The notes under the pieces were generated by a model. The model made no database searches, was not told the origin of the DNA, and saw nothing but the letters and a program-made list of their open reading frames with translations. Below are positions 44,257 to 52,878 of a DNA stretch of 64,000 bases, one piece after another. Position 1 is the first letter of the stretch, and each line of letters begins with the position of its first letter. Made by a program: the position numbers and the translations under genes. This stretch comes from Clostridium aciditolerans (GTDB taxonomy: Bacteria; Bacillota; Clostridia; Clostridiales; Clostridiaceae): the NCBI RefSeq assembly GCF_016316925.1, contig NZ_JAEEGB010000026.1, positions 186,001 through 250,000 of the forward strand. Reading direction: 5' to 3'.

Positions 44257-44799
44257 TTAAGTATTCCTTAATACTGTAATAAATCCATTCAGTATCTGGT
44301 GACTTATTTTGAAGCCTTTACCTTCATAGAATTTTAGCGCATTATCGTTTCCGTTTGATACAAAGATAAACAAATCACTTATTGATTTAAATGAATTTAA
44401 CCAATCCATAGACTTTTTAAACAAAACTGTACCAATGCCAGCATTTCGATAATCTTCTTTTATATAAAACTGAGAAAGACAACCTACGTCATCACTTTTT
44501 ACAGAATTAAAGTCAAAGAAGGCATGACATTTTAAAGTAGCAAAATCATCAGAATATATCTCCTTTGGTGCAATTGTACTATAGGCATATCCAACAATTT
44601 CATCATCATCTTTAGCTACTATTATGTAGTTAGCTTTAGCACTCTTGACAGATGGAATCATTCTAGTTTCAAAACACATGTCATCAAAGAACTCAGGACG
44701 GATATATGCCTTAGACTTTTGATAAGCCATTAATTCATTACATAAATCCTTAATACAGATAATATTATCTTCAGAAATAACCTCATACTGAAAACTCAT
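44257..44799 (-). CDS. GNAT family N-acetyltransferase
   Basis: 180 residues from MSFQYEVISED, with AGGAAG upstream (an ATG 24 nt earlier lacks a site). Acetyl-CoA loop FYIKEDYRNAGIGTVLFKKSM near residue 118 and NALKFYEGKGFKI near 155 are typical. Substrate unknown. It is divergent from the HxlR regulator with about 145 bp between starts, so that regulator may control it. Confidence 0.87.
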   Translation of the reverse strand: MSFQYEVISEDNIICIKDLCNELMAYQKSKAYIRPEFFDDMCFETRMIPSVKSAKANYIIVAKDDDEIVGYAYSTIAPKEIYSDDFATLKCHAFFDFNSVKSDDVGCLSQFYIKEDYRNAGIGTVLFKKSMDWLNSFKSISDLFIFVSNGNDNALKFYEGKGFKISHQILNGFITVLRNT

Positions 44800-44943
44800 A
44801 TTAATCTTCCTTTCTAAAAACAAATTAAAAACATGTTTGATTGATGAATCAGATTAGATATAATTATATCAGTTACAAGTATAGTAACAAGTATGCACTA
44901 TTTTCTGTTTAAGGAAGTAAAAACTGAGTATTGGGGTGATTTT

Positions 44944-45291
44944 ATGACTGATCAAACTCTATATAAAAATAGCTTTGATAACTGTCCATTAACATTTGCT
45001 TTAAACATTATCGGTGGAAAGTGGAGATTACCTATAATTTGGGCGTTAAGTAAAAATGGAACTATGAGATATAATGAATTAAAAAGGAATATTGATGGGA
45101 TTACCAACATGATGCTAACTCAATCGCTAAAGGAGCTTGAGTTAGATGGTATCATAAATCGAAAGCAATTTATGGAGATACCACCGAGAGTTGAGTATTC
45201 ATTGACTGCAAATGGAGAAGAACTCATTCCATCTCTTAAATCACTAGCTGATTGGGGAAAGAAAATGAAAAATAGTGTTAATTCTAAATAA
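44944..45291 (+). CDS. HxlR family regulator
   Basis: 115 residues from MTDQTLYKNSFDNCPLTF, with GGGGTG upstream; the ATG 51 nt earlier has no site. The family marks CPLTFALNIIGGKWRLPIIWALSKNG (residues about 13-40) and GITNMMLTQSLKELELDGI are clear. A conserved Cys at residue 14 may sense thiol-reactive agents, as in related HxlR/YodB proteins. It probably regulates the divergent GNAT gene or itself. Confidence 0.9.
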   Translation: MTDQTLYKNSFDNCPLTFALNIIGGKWRLPIIWALSKNGTMRYNELKRNIDGITNMMLTQSLKELELDGIINRKQFMEIPPRVEYSLTANGEELIPSLKSLADWGKKMKNSVNSK

Positions 45292-45328
45292 TCTAGAATT
45301 AACACTTGCATGACATTTATAGAGTCAT

Positions 45329-45751
45329 TTACTTAATTCGTTTTGAAATTGGATGATCCTCTTTCAACTGTAGTAAGTCCCATAGATTTCCATATAAATC
45401 CTTAAATACCGCAACCATTCCATAGGATTGTTCTTTTGGCTCTCTCACAAATTCTATTCCCTTTGAAATCATTTCATTATAGTCTCTCCAAAAATCATCA
45501 GTGTTTAAAAATAGAAAAACTCTTCCGCCTGTCTGATTACCTATAAATGATTCTTGTTCAGGTTTAGATGCTCTTGCAAGTAATATTGTAGTTCCGACTG
45601 ATCCAGGTGGAGACACTACTACCCATCGTTTGTCTTGTTCAGGCTGATAAGTATCTTCAATTAATGTAAAATTAAGCTTCTTTGTATAAAATTCTATTGC
45701 CTCATCATAATCTCTCACAACTATAGCTATGTGGACAATTGATTGAATCAT
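45329..45751 (-). CDS. VOC (glyoxalase) superfamily protein
   Basis: 140 residues from MIQSIVHIAIVVRDYDEAIEFYTKKLNF. Two beta-alpha-beta-beta-beta modules are present, with metal-type residues in HIAIVV and in GYGMVAVFKDLYGNLWDLL. GGAG lies 8 nt before ATG 45751. Members are metal-dependent isomerases, dioxygenases or resistance proteins. The specific role is unknown. Confidence 0.85.
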   Translation of the reverse strand: MIQSIVHIAIVVRDYDEAIEFYTKKLNFTLIEDTYQPEQDKRWVVVSPPGSVGTTILLARASKPEQESFIGNQTGGRVFLFLNTDDFWRDYNEMISKGIEFVREPKEQSYGMVAVFKDLYGNLWDLLQLKEDHPISKRIK

Positions 45752-45886
45752 TTTCTCAACTCCCAACTCCTACTAATTTGATTCTACATCATACTAAAAG
45801 AAAAATTTAAGATAATAAAATTAACACTATTGTCAATAATATAATAATATTATTATGGCATATTCATACATCACAATATAACGAAC

Positions 45887-46738
45887 TTACATGTCCTCAT
45901 ATACTGGTTCCCCCTCAATAAAGGTAGAAGCAAGACCAAGCTTTTCAAAATAATCACACATTTTTTGACATGCAAATTTCTCAGTAGAGTAATGGGTGCC
46001 TCCTAAAACATTAATACAATTTTTTTGTTCCAGTTCATGAACCTCCGCAGAATATTCATTATTTGCTGAAATTCCTGTGATAAGAACATTAACTTTGTTT
46101 TCAATCATTTCAGAAACAATATCTGCACTATTGCCGCCACCGGCTACAACAGCTACTCTTCCATTTTTTATATTGTTATCTCCATATAGATATAGTCTTG
46201 TATCATGGCCTACTATTTCTGAAAACTTATCATTCAATTCCTTCATATTTTTGCATTTGGTTTTTCCAATAACACCACATAATCCTCCATAATATTCAAC
46301 AAAGGTTTTTTCAATTTCTATATCTAACGCATCAGCCAAAGTTTTGCTTGTTGAGTATTCACTGAAGTTATCTAGTGGTGTATGCAAATTATATATAGAT
46401 ATTCTATTCTCTCTAAATTTTTCTAATAACCCTCTATCCATTTGATAAAATGTTTTTGGTGCCCTTCTAATATCCCAAATCGAAGGATGGTGTAAAAATA
46501 ACATGGCATCCCTTGCACCATCATCAATAATCTTTTGCATAATTTTTTCAGTTGGAAACACAGCTGCATAGACTTTATTAATTTCATTTGCAAAGTCACA
46601 TACCAGGCCCATACTTCTTTCTTTAAAATTTACTGAAATATAATCATCTAATTCACCCATGTGTCTTGCCCAATCATCTTTCAACCCTTTTAGAATAAAA
46701 TCTCTTTCTAAGCAATTATACAACTCAATAGACTTCAT
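45887..46738 (-). CDS. Nif3-like dinuclear metal-binding protein
   Basis: 283 residues from MKSIELYNCLERDF, with GGAGGGG upstream (ATG 46756 lies before that site). Conserved His residues are in MLFLHHPSIWD (residues about 82-92), NLHTPLDNF and GGTHYSTEKF. Nif3 proteins form hexameric toroids with a bimetal site and are reported as GTP cyclohydrolase-like or uncharacterised. A damaged second copy of its C-terminus lies at 48517. Confidence 0.9.
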   Translation of the reverse strand: MKSIELYNCLERDFILKGLKDDWARHMGELDDYISVNFKERSMGLVCDFANEINKVYAAVFPTEKIMQKIIDDGARDAMLFLHHPSIWDIRRAPKTFYQMDRGLLEKFRENRISIYNLHTPLDNFSEYSTSKTLADALDIEIEKTFVEYYGGLCGVIGKTKCKNMKELNDKFSEIVGHDTRLYLYGDNNIKNGRVAVVAGGGNSADIVSEMIENKVNVLITGISANNEYSAEVHELEQKNCINVLGGTHYSTEKFACQKMCDYFEKLGLASTFIEGEPVYEDM

Positions 46739-46815
46739 ATAACTCCCCTCCATCATACAGTTTGTCCATATTTATTATAAAAAACTAATTTTTTATTAAA
46801 ATAGAATTTTACATC

Positions 46816-47391
46816 TTATTTATTATTACTCTTTGATTTTTCATTAATCCACTCTTCCCTTAAAATTGCATAGACTATATCATCTGCCCATTCATTATCA
46901 AACCAAAAGCTCTTTTTAAAATGTGCCTCTTTTCTCATTTGAATTCTTTCAAGCAGTGCTATAGATTTTGTATTTCTAGGGTCAACTGAAGCAATTATTC
47001 TATGTTTTTTCAAGTTATTAAATAAGTAATTTATTACACCATTAATAGCTTCAGTAGCATATCCTTTACATTGATGATCTAAAGATAACGTAAACCCTAT
47101 TTCTACCTGCAAGTTATCTGAGTCTATAAAATGAATTCCTATATCCCCTATTAACTCATCAGTTTCCTTAAGCAAAATTCCAAGTTGGTACCAGGTATCT
47201 GGTATATTGGGGATTTTAGCAACTTTTTCACAAATAAATTCTTTTACTTCTTCGATGGTTTGTGGTCTCCAGCCTTGAAATTTATATATCTGTGGATTTG
47301 AACGGTATTTAAACATCGACTCTGCATCAGAAATTCTAATCCCCCTTAATACTAATCTTTCTGTTGAAATATTCATTTCATTAAAATTCAT
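46816..47391 (-). CDS. RimJ/RimL-type GNAT N-acetyltransferase
   Basis: A 191-residue GNAT of the RimJ/RimL/SpeG-like type with ERLVLRGIRISDAESMFKYRS (residues about 11-31), an acetyl-CoA loop SLDHQCKGYATEAINGVI near 105 and PRNTKSIALLERIQMRKEAHFKKSF near 145. GGAGGT precedes the ATG at 47391. The target, ribosomal protein, sugar or drug, is unknown. It is monocistronic. Confidence 0.88.
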   Translation of the reverse strand: MNFNEMNISTERLVLRGIRISDAESMFKYRSNPQIYKFQGWRPQTIEEVKEFICEKVAKIPNIPDTWYQLGILLKETDELIGDIGIHFIDSDNLQVEIGFTLSLDHQCKGYATEAINGVINYLFNNLKKHRIIASVDPRNTKSIALLERIQMRKEAHFKKSFWFDNEWADDIVYAILREEWINEKSKSNNK

Positions 47392-47431
47392 TATTTTTAC
47401 CTCCGAATGTATAGCTTAGTTAACAAGTAAT

Positions 47432-47470
47432 CTAATTATATAAAATTTTCTAATACAAATAAAGGAATTA
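47432..47470. repeat. dispersed repeat, second family, copy 1
   Basis: A CTAATTATATAA...ACAAATAAAGGAATT stretch which recurs at 50595-50633 with few mismatches. Lies directly before a palindromic-repeat copy. Confidence 0.5.
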
Positions 47471-47502
47471 AATACATAGAAATTATAATTTAAGTACGAC
47501 GT

Positions 47503-47549
47503 AAAAACACCGTAAAATTCAGTTCATTTTTGAATAATACGATGCTTTT
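47503..47549. repeat. short palindromic repeat, copy D
   Basis: Arms AAAAACACCGTA/TACGATGCTTTT (imperfect) with an internal AAATTCAGTTCA matching copies A to C. The 47550-47668 stretch has a TTCGTTTTTTCAG...GTTAAATAA block that is similar to 48482-48520. Confidence 0.5.
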
Positions 47550-47668
47550 CCAAATTGTTCGTTTTTTCAGTTGTTACGTTAAATAAGAAAGATGTAGCTT
47601 AAATTAGTAAAAGTTATCCTCATTAGCTTTACTTTCAATTTTTCTTCATTGGTCATAGTGATTATATC

Positions 47669-48325
47669 TTAATGCTTATCAATATATTCTTGTAATTGTT
47701 CATGCCATTTCACGGTATCGTATATTTGTGGTTCAGTTGTTTCGCCCATTAAAAGATCAATCAAATGTCTAGGTGTTTTACCGCCAATATACATTGATTT
47801 GATACAGGAAATACAATATACACAAACCTCATCGCAAGGCATCGAATCTGCTCGTTCCTTCATTTTCTGATGAACCTTTTCAACGGGAATCTTAGGATAA
47901 AAATCATCTCCGCAGCATATTGAATTCGTGCCGGAAAACTTTGTTTCCACAATATCAATATTCATCTTTTTAAGTAAATTACGTACGGCTTTATGTACCT
48001 GCGGCTTTTCACGCACAGGACAAGCATCGTGCACCGACAACTTCAAACCTTTATAGTCGGGATACTGAAATGCATCCAATCCATCAAGTACTTCCCATAA
48101 AGAGATTGTTGATACACCTTCATATAAGCTCCTAAAACGCCTGTCACAACCAGCACATACATTGATAATCAATGAGCCCGCTTCAACTTGAGGATCATGG
48201 TGACAGCATATTTTATGCAATGTAACCTCTCCGTAATTTTCATTCAAAAACTTTAAAATTTTATTTTCTATTTCAGGCTTGTATATACTTAAACCACAGC
48301 CTGGATTAAAATATATTTTTTTCAT
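47669..48325 (-). CDS. cysteine-rich (CCG-domain) heterodisulfide reductase-like protein
   Basis: A 218-residue protein with two cysteine-rich segments like those of HdrB and GlpC: CGLSIYKPEIENK at the start, CCHHD near 41, VCAGCDRRF near 57, HDACPVREK near 98, CCGDDFYPK near 137 and CVYCISC near 167. Such proteins bind iron-sulfur or zinc clusters and act in disulfide or electron transfer. GGAGGG precedes the ATG. No partner gene is adjacent. Confidence 0.83.
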   Translation of the reverse strand: MKKIYFNPGCGLSIYKPEIENKILKFLNENYGEVTLHKICCHHDPQVEAGSLIINVCAGCDRRFRSLYEGVSTISLWEVLDGLDAFQYPDYKGLKLSVHDACPVREKPQVHKAVRNLLKKMNIDIVETKFSGTNSICCGDDFYPKIPVEKVHQKMKERADSMPCDEVCVYCISCIKSMYIGGKTPRHLIDLLMGETTEPQIYDTVKWHEQLQEYIDKH

Positions 48326-48516
48326 AACATATTCCCTCCCGTAAGGTCAAACTTTGTTAAAGTACCTTTTATTTACTCTTTAATTGTAACAGGGTATAAA
48401 TAAAAAATCTTCCTGATTTTATATTTATAATTTTACAGATGAGGCTTTCTTCTATCTTGAAAATATTATTTAACATCACGTTATTCGTTTTTCATTTGTT
48501 TCATTAAATAACAAGA

Positions 48517-48582
48517 TTACATATCCTCATACATTGATTCACCTTCAATAAAGGTAGAAAAAAGACCAAGTTTTTCAAAATA
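48517..48582 (-). pseudogene. C-terminal fragment of a second nif3-like gene
   Basis: 21 codons and a stop match the last 21 residues of the nif3-like gene at 45887-46738 with 18 identities (YFEKLGLxSTFIEGE...YEDM). There is no start and the upstream part is gone. It suggests a duplication followed by deletion. Confidence 0.75.
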
Positions 48583-48595
48583 TATAAACTTTTAA

Positions 48596-49177
48596 CTATT
48601 GGTTTAACTTCCCTAATTTCTTAAAAACATTATATATGTGTTTATCACTTCTTAAATCATATCCATTGACACCCTTATATAATAAGCTTCCTCCATTTTG
48701 AGTAATAGTTAAATATATATTAGGTCCTAACTTATCATAATAAAATCCACCATTGTATACTTCGTGACCATCTACAACTAAAACAAAAGTTCTAAAATCT
48801 TTTTTATAATATTTAATCTTAGATATATAGTTATTTGCATCATTATTAAAATGAAAAGTATGATTGCTCCAATTGTAATACTTTATATCCTCATCTGTAA
48901 TAACAGGTTTAGGTTTATCCTTACGAATAAAACGCTGTAGATTGCTATCATGAAGTAGATTTTCATAATTAACCATTTCATATATTGCAAAATGATGCTT
49001 TTTACTGTCCTCGTAAAATCTATTACAATAATTATAATAATATAAGGAAAGTATGCTTAATATAAAGATTAACCCCATTAAGCTGAAAATGATACTATAT
49101 TTTTTTATTTTCCATACTATAATAAAGATGAGCGTAACTAGACATATAAGTTCTAAAAATATTAAGTAAACTCCCAT
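48596..49177 (-). CDS. hypothetical membrane protein
   Basis: A 193-residue protein with two N-terminal hydrophobic segments (VYLIFLELICLVTLIFIIVW and IIFSLMGLIFILSILSLYYY) and an outer domain of about 130 residues with YNGGFYYDKLGPNIYLTIT near the C-terminus. GGAG precedes the ATG at 49177. No family recognised. Confidence 0.6.
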   Translation of the reverse strand: MGVYLIFLELICLVTLIFIIVWKIKKYSIIFSLMGLIFILSILSLYYYNYCNRFYEDSKKHHFAIYEMVNYENLLHDSNLQRFIRKDKPKPVITDEDIKYYNWSNHTFHFNNDANNYISKIKYYKKDFRTFVLVVDGHEVYNGGFYYDKLGPNIYLTITQNGGSLLYKGVNGYDLRSDKHIYNVFKKLGKLNQ

Positions 49178-49246
49178 TAATATATCTCCATTGTCTAATA
49201 AAATAATTAATATACTTTATAAGAAAGTTGCGAATAAGGTAAAAAG

Positions 49247-49732
49247 TTACTTTTCTCGTTCCCACACCGTTATAATTGGATGAATTAAGTTAATACTTAC
49301 GCCAATTTTAGGAACTAATCCACAAAACCCTTTTTGAATTTTATAAAGTCCTAAACAATCAATTCCACCAACTTTACACGTTTTATCTGAATAAAATTCA
49401 TAATTAAAACAATTAAGATTACAATTACAAATATCAAATACAGCTACTGTGTCAAGTTCAACACTACTCTTCCAATTATTTAGTGTTACATCTAAAATCT
49501 CTCTCAATACTTTTCCTTGATTCGATTCAGAACTCAAAAGCTGTGAATCTACCAGTAAAGATAAATCAATATCAGATTCTTCACGAAAACAATTCGATAA
49601 TCCACGTGAACCACTTAACACAATTTTATATACATACGGATGAATCACTAAATTTGCTTCATTTAAAATGGCATATGTTGTTGGTAGAAGATTTTTAACA
49701 TTTTCTTTTATACAGATTGAATCATATTTCAT
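49247..49732 (-). CDS. nucleotidyltransferase domain protein
   Basis: 161 residues from MKYDSICIKENV, with GAAAGGG upstream; an ATG 21 nt earlier lies before that site. The polymerase-beta/minimal nucleotidyltransferase motif GSRGLSNCFREESDIDLSLL (Gly-Ser and Asp-x-Asp) is clear near residues 42-62. A third Asp is likely in LDTVAVFD. Such proteins transfer NMP to drugs, toxins or proteins. No antitoxin partner (HEPN) is adjacent, although an HD-domain gene follows upstream. Confidence 0.78.
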   Translation of the reverse strand: MKYDSICIKENVKNLLPTTYAILNEANLVIHPYVYKIVLSGSRGLSNCFREESDIDLSLLVDSQLLSSESNQGKVLREILDVTLNNWKSSVELDTVAVFDICNCNLNCFNYEFYSDKTCKVGGIDCLGLYKIQKGFCGLVPKIGVSINLIHPIITVWEREK

Positions 49733-49852
49733 TTCTTTTTCCCTTTCTAACATATGTTTTCATTAACATAAATGCACAATATCTTACTAATGTCTAAGTA
49801 TTATAGACTACTGTTGTAACGCTTAATTAGAATTTTCACAATTAAACATATA

Positions 49853-50473
49853 TTATCTTTTATCATAAGAAAAAGTATTCTCAATCACATTTGGTAAAAC
49901 TTCACAAATTGAGCAATTCATTTTTCTTTCAAAATATTTTTTTATTTCAAAGAGTTTGTCCCACCTCATAATAGTATATTCATTCACACCATACCTGCGT
50001 GTTACATCAATTAATCGTTGTTCCATCAAGCAAAATCCTGTTGGTACTGCTAAAGCATCACATAATTGAATTAATAAATCATAATCATCATAAACTACAA
50101 AATCAATATACTTTTTTATAAAATTATAATCTTCTTTAGTTACATCTAACTTACCAATTACAGACCTTATATCCTTTATACTATATGAATGAGTAATGCA
50201 TATTTTAGCTACATCCTCCCAGCCTCGATTACTACAATATTTAAATCCTTCAATTGTATGTCTTTCTTGTACTACACCAACTCTACGACCTATATCATGT
50301 AATAATCCTAGAATATAAGCCTTATTGCTATCCATATCATTACAGCATTTAGAAATATTTTTACAAGCCAAAGCCACATACTCTGAATGTTTTACCCATT
50401 TTCCTTTATTTAGTCTTTTTGCTTCTTTCAAAACATTTATTGCAACATCTTTATTAGGATACTTTTTGTTCAT
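49853..50473 (-). CDS. HD-domain metal-dependent phosphohydrolase
   Basis: 206 residues from MNKKYPNKDVAIN, with AGAAGG upstream (GTG at 50482 overlaps the site). The HD domain has H in WVKHSEYVAL, HDIGRR (His-Asp) near 77 and a downstream ITHSY. It probably hydrolyses a nucleotide or phosphate ester. It is 120 bp upstream of the nucleotidyltransferase gene on the same strand, and the two may share a transcript. Confidence 0.85.
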   Translation of the reverse strand: MNKKYPNKDVAINVLKEAKRLNKGKWVKHSEYVALACKNISKCCNDMDSNKAYILGLLHDIGRRVGVVQERHTIEGFKYCSNRGWEDVAKICITHSYSIKDIRSVIGKLDVTKEDYNFIKKYIDFVVYDDYDLLIQLCDALAVPTGFCLMEQRLIDVTRRYGVNEYTIMRWDKLFEIKKYFERKMNCSICEVLPNVIENTFSYDKR

Positions 50474-50594
50474 AACTAACACCTTCTTACTTTTTTACAG
50501 TTGTGGCACATAAATTTACTATTGTCTCTCATCAATATATAATAAGAAATTATTTCTACTAGTACAATCTTACAAATATGACTTTATATAATAC

Positions 50595-50633
50595 TCTAAT
50601 TATATAATTTTTCCCAAAACAAATAAAGGAATT
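50595..50633. repeat. dispersed repeat, second family, copy 2
   Basis: Matches 47432-47470 (CTAATTATATAA then ACAAATAAAGGAATT). Lies in the 50474-50743 gap, which otherwise shows only a terminator. Confidence 0.5.
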
Positions 50634-50697
50634 TCAGTACAATGTTGTAATTACCAAGGTAGCTAAAATATACTATTCACCACAGATGACAAAAAGA

Positions 50698-50731
50698 AAA
50701 AAGGCGCAAATCTTATTATTCCGCCTTTAAA
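50698..50731 (-). terminator. terminator of the 50744 gene
   Basis: AAAGGCG pairs with CGCCTTT, with a T-rich tract on the minus strand. Confidence 0.75.
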
Positions 50732-50743
50732 GAATAAACCGAA

Positions 50744-51133
50744 TCAATGGATTGGATTGTGATTATAAATTCCAATAAGTTTTCCATTAGTTTTATTAAA
50801 TATGCTGTTATTGTATTGAAGATAACCTTGACCTTCCATTAGATTATTAAATAATTTTGTTTGTTCTTCGCTGTACTTTATTTTTACAGATTGTTTTACT
50901 TCTTTACCGTTGACATAGGTAATAGAATTAGGAACTATTAAGTAACACTCATTACCTTGTACAGATTTTAAAATCTTTTCTCCTTCATAAGTGCCAATAA
51001 TATTGGGATTATTTTTAACCATTTGAATTGGCAAAACGTGAGTTTCAGTAAATGGTTTTAATGTAACAATACCAAGGCAAGTAACTATTGCAAAAACTAA
51101 AAGTATCATTATTTTAGCTTTTATTTTTTTCAT
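50744..51133 (-). CDS. hypothetical secreted or anchored small protein
   Basis: 129 residues from MKKIKAKIMILL, with GGGGAG upstream. A signal-anchor (IMILLVFAIVTCLGIVTL, residues about 8-25) precedes an extracytoplasmic domain with NIIGTYEGEKILKSV, SITYVNGKEVKQSVKIKYSEE and an NPIH C-terminus. No lipobox is present. Family unknown. Confidence 0.65.
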   Translation of the reverse strand: MKKIKAKIMILLVFAIVTCLGIVTLKPFTETHVLPIQMVKNNPNIIGTYEGEKILKSVQGNECYLIVPNSITYVNGKEVKQSVKIKYSEEQTKLFNNLMEGQGYLQYNNSIFNKTNGKLIGIYNHNPIH

Positions 51134-51250
51134 ACTATTACTCCCCCCCAATAAATTACTATAAAAATTAGAATAAGATTATAATACTATATAATTCAGT
51201 TATTTAATAGCTTTCTTTTACCATTAGTGCCTAGTATTGTTATAAAAGTC

Positions 51251-52624
51251 TCATTCCTCCTTATCACTTTCTAAGCTTACACTTTCATAAAACTCTGTAA
51301 GGGATACTGCATATATCAATGGTGTATATCTAATATTTAAATAGTTATTATAATCCATTCCCTTAAACCCCTTAAAACTTGGAAGTACATTTGCCTCAAT
51401 TAGCCATAAGTTTTTATTTATATCAACTGCTACGTCTAATCCGAATTCAGCAAAATGTTCCCCCATTTGATCCATGTGGTTGCAGAACTTTTTACAAAGG
51501 TTATCTAGTTGCTGCATTAATAGCTTTTGATTAGACTCGTCAGGAAATGCTTTAGTTAGGGCAACTGATAGTGGTAATGCATATCCCCCTCTTGAGATAT
51601 TAGTTATAAGAGAGTCCTTTTTAGCAACCCTACATTCAATTCCTGTACATATCCACACTTTATTACTATCTTTTTGCATAACAACTCTAACATCAAAGCA
51701 TGAACCATCTATCATAGCCAACTCAAGATGTTTCTGAACTAAATATTTCTCAAAAAAAGACCTATTTGGCTTCAGAAAAATTTCTAGAGCATCATCGTCA
51801 TCTAAATACTTTTCTAAATATTCTGTATTTCTATAATCTAAAACTTTATATCCCTTTTGTTTTTCTTCTATTACGCAAATACCTCTCCCACGAGATAAAT
51901 CTATTGGTTTAAGGATTACTTTTTTATATTCTTTTAAAAAATTCTTTATCACACTTTCATTTACTGACAGTTCCGTTGGTATAAGATAATTACTTAAGAA
52001 TTTGTTTTTTTCAACAAACTTATATAATTCATATTTTGTAAATCTTGTTGAATTAAACAATCTCCCATCTGTAACATCAATGAGTTTTTTTATTAATCTT
52101 TCACTTACATGAAAGTTTCTTCTATAAATAACTGAAGGGAATGGAAACTTGCCATACCTCCACTGCGATTTTTCATTGTCATAATAAAGCCCATAAACTA
52201 CATTGTTATCCCAATCCACGCCTTTGCATGAAAATCCATAAATTAATCCTCCGAATTTACTGTATACTCCAAGTCTATCTGAATATTTTTTCATATAATA
52301 TGGATTATACAAATGGCTTCGATTTCCAAGCAGTAGCGCAATCACTGGACCTATTACAATATTACCTTTATCCGCTACTAACTGATAAATTAATGACTCT
52401 ACAATTAAAAGTTCATTTGCCAGTTCTTTAGATATTTTTATAGTCATAGGATTATTAAAGCTGTGAACATCAGTTACTGCTGCATCTTCCATTACTTGCA
52501 CCTGTGTTAAAACTTTCTTTTTACCGAAGCAAACAAAAGCTACTTCAGTAATAGTTTTTGCTATGGTTGTTGGCAAATAAATGATGTTGGCCTCTAAATC
52601 TATCACATCAATCTTAATCCACAT
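51251..52624 (-). CDS. YheC/YheD-type ATP-grasp protein
   Basis: A 457-residue protein. The N-terminal part (residues about 1-120) has the family's beta domain with NIVIGPVIALLLG. ATP-grasp signs follow: VILKPIDLSRGRGI near residue 240 (Lys and glycine-rich loop), FDVRVVMQKD near 305 and the metal-binding LDVAVDINKNLWLIEANVLPSF near 405-425. Bacillus YheC and YheD are called spore coat-associated, though biochemical function is unknown; ATP-grasp enzymes join a carboxylate to an amine. It diverges from the glutamate 2,3-aminomutase gene. Confidence 0.88.
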   Translation of the reverse strand: MWIKIDVIDLEANIIYLPTTIAKTITEVAFVCFGKKKVLTQVQVMEDAAVTDVHSFNNPMTIKISKELANELLIVESLIYQLVADKGNIVIGPVIALLLGNRSHLYNPYYMKKYSDRLGVYSKFGGLIYGFSCKGVDWDNNVVYGLYYDNEKSQWRYGKFPFPSVIYRRNFHVSERLIKKLIDVTDGRLFNSTRFTKYELYKFVEKNKFLSNYLIPTELSVNESVIKNFLKEYKKVILKPIDLSRGRGICVIEEKQKGYKVLDYRNTEYLEKYLDDDDALEIFLKPNRSFFEKYLVQKHLELAMIDGSCFDVRVVMQKDSNKVWICTGIECRVAKKDSLITNISRGGYALPLSVALTKAFPDESNQKLLMQQLDNLCKKFCNHMDQMGEHFAEFGLDVAVDINKNLWLIEANVLPSFKGFKGMDYNNYLNIRYTPLIYAVSLTEFYESVSLESDKEE

Positions 52625-52878
52625 GCTTTAATCCTCCTGTGATTCAGAAACATAATACTCATAACGCTAAATTAAGTTTTCATAAAAGTCCAATCATAGA
52701 CATTTCCTTAGTGAAACTTTTAAATAGCATTTTTTATAAATATATTAAAAATTTGTAGAAGTAATACATATAACCTACTTTTAAAGTATCATATTTCATA
52801 AGAAATCATAATATAAGATATGGCTAAATATTTCTCTGCATTGCAGGAATAATTCTATGGTAAGAGGGGATACGGAAT
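52625..52878. promoter_or_regulatory. divergent upstream region of an ATP-grasp gene and the aminomutase gene
   Basis: No gene. CATAATATA at 52807-52815 fits the CATANNNTA -10 form of sigma-K type sporulation promoters, about 60 bp before the aminomutase start, but a matching -35 is not clear. No terminator or other element was recognised. Confidence 0.35.

Noticed and set aside
49247-50473. Toxin-antitoxin pair made of the nucleotidyltransferase and HD proteins
   Set aside because: The known pairs use HEPN or MNT partners directly adjacent; here the partner is an HD phosphohydrolase with 120 bp between, so evidence is too thin.
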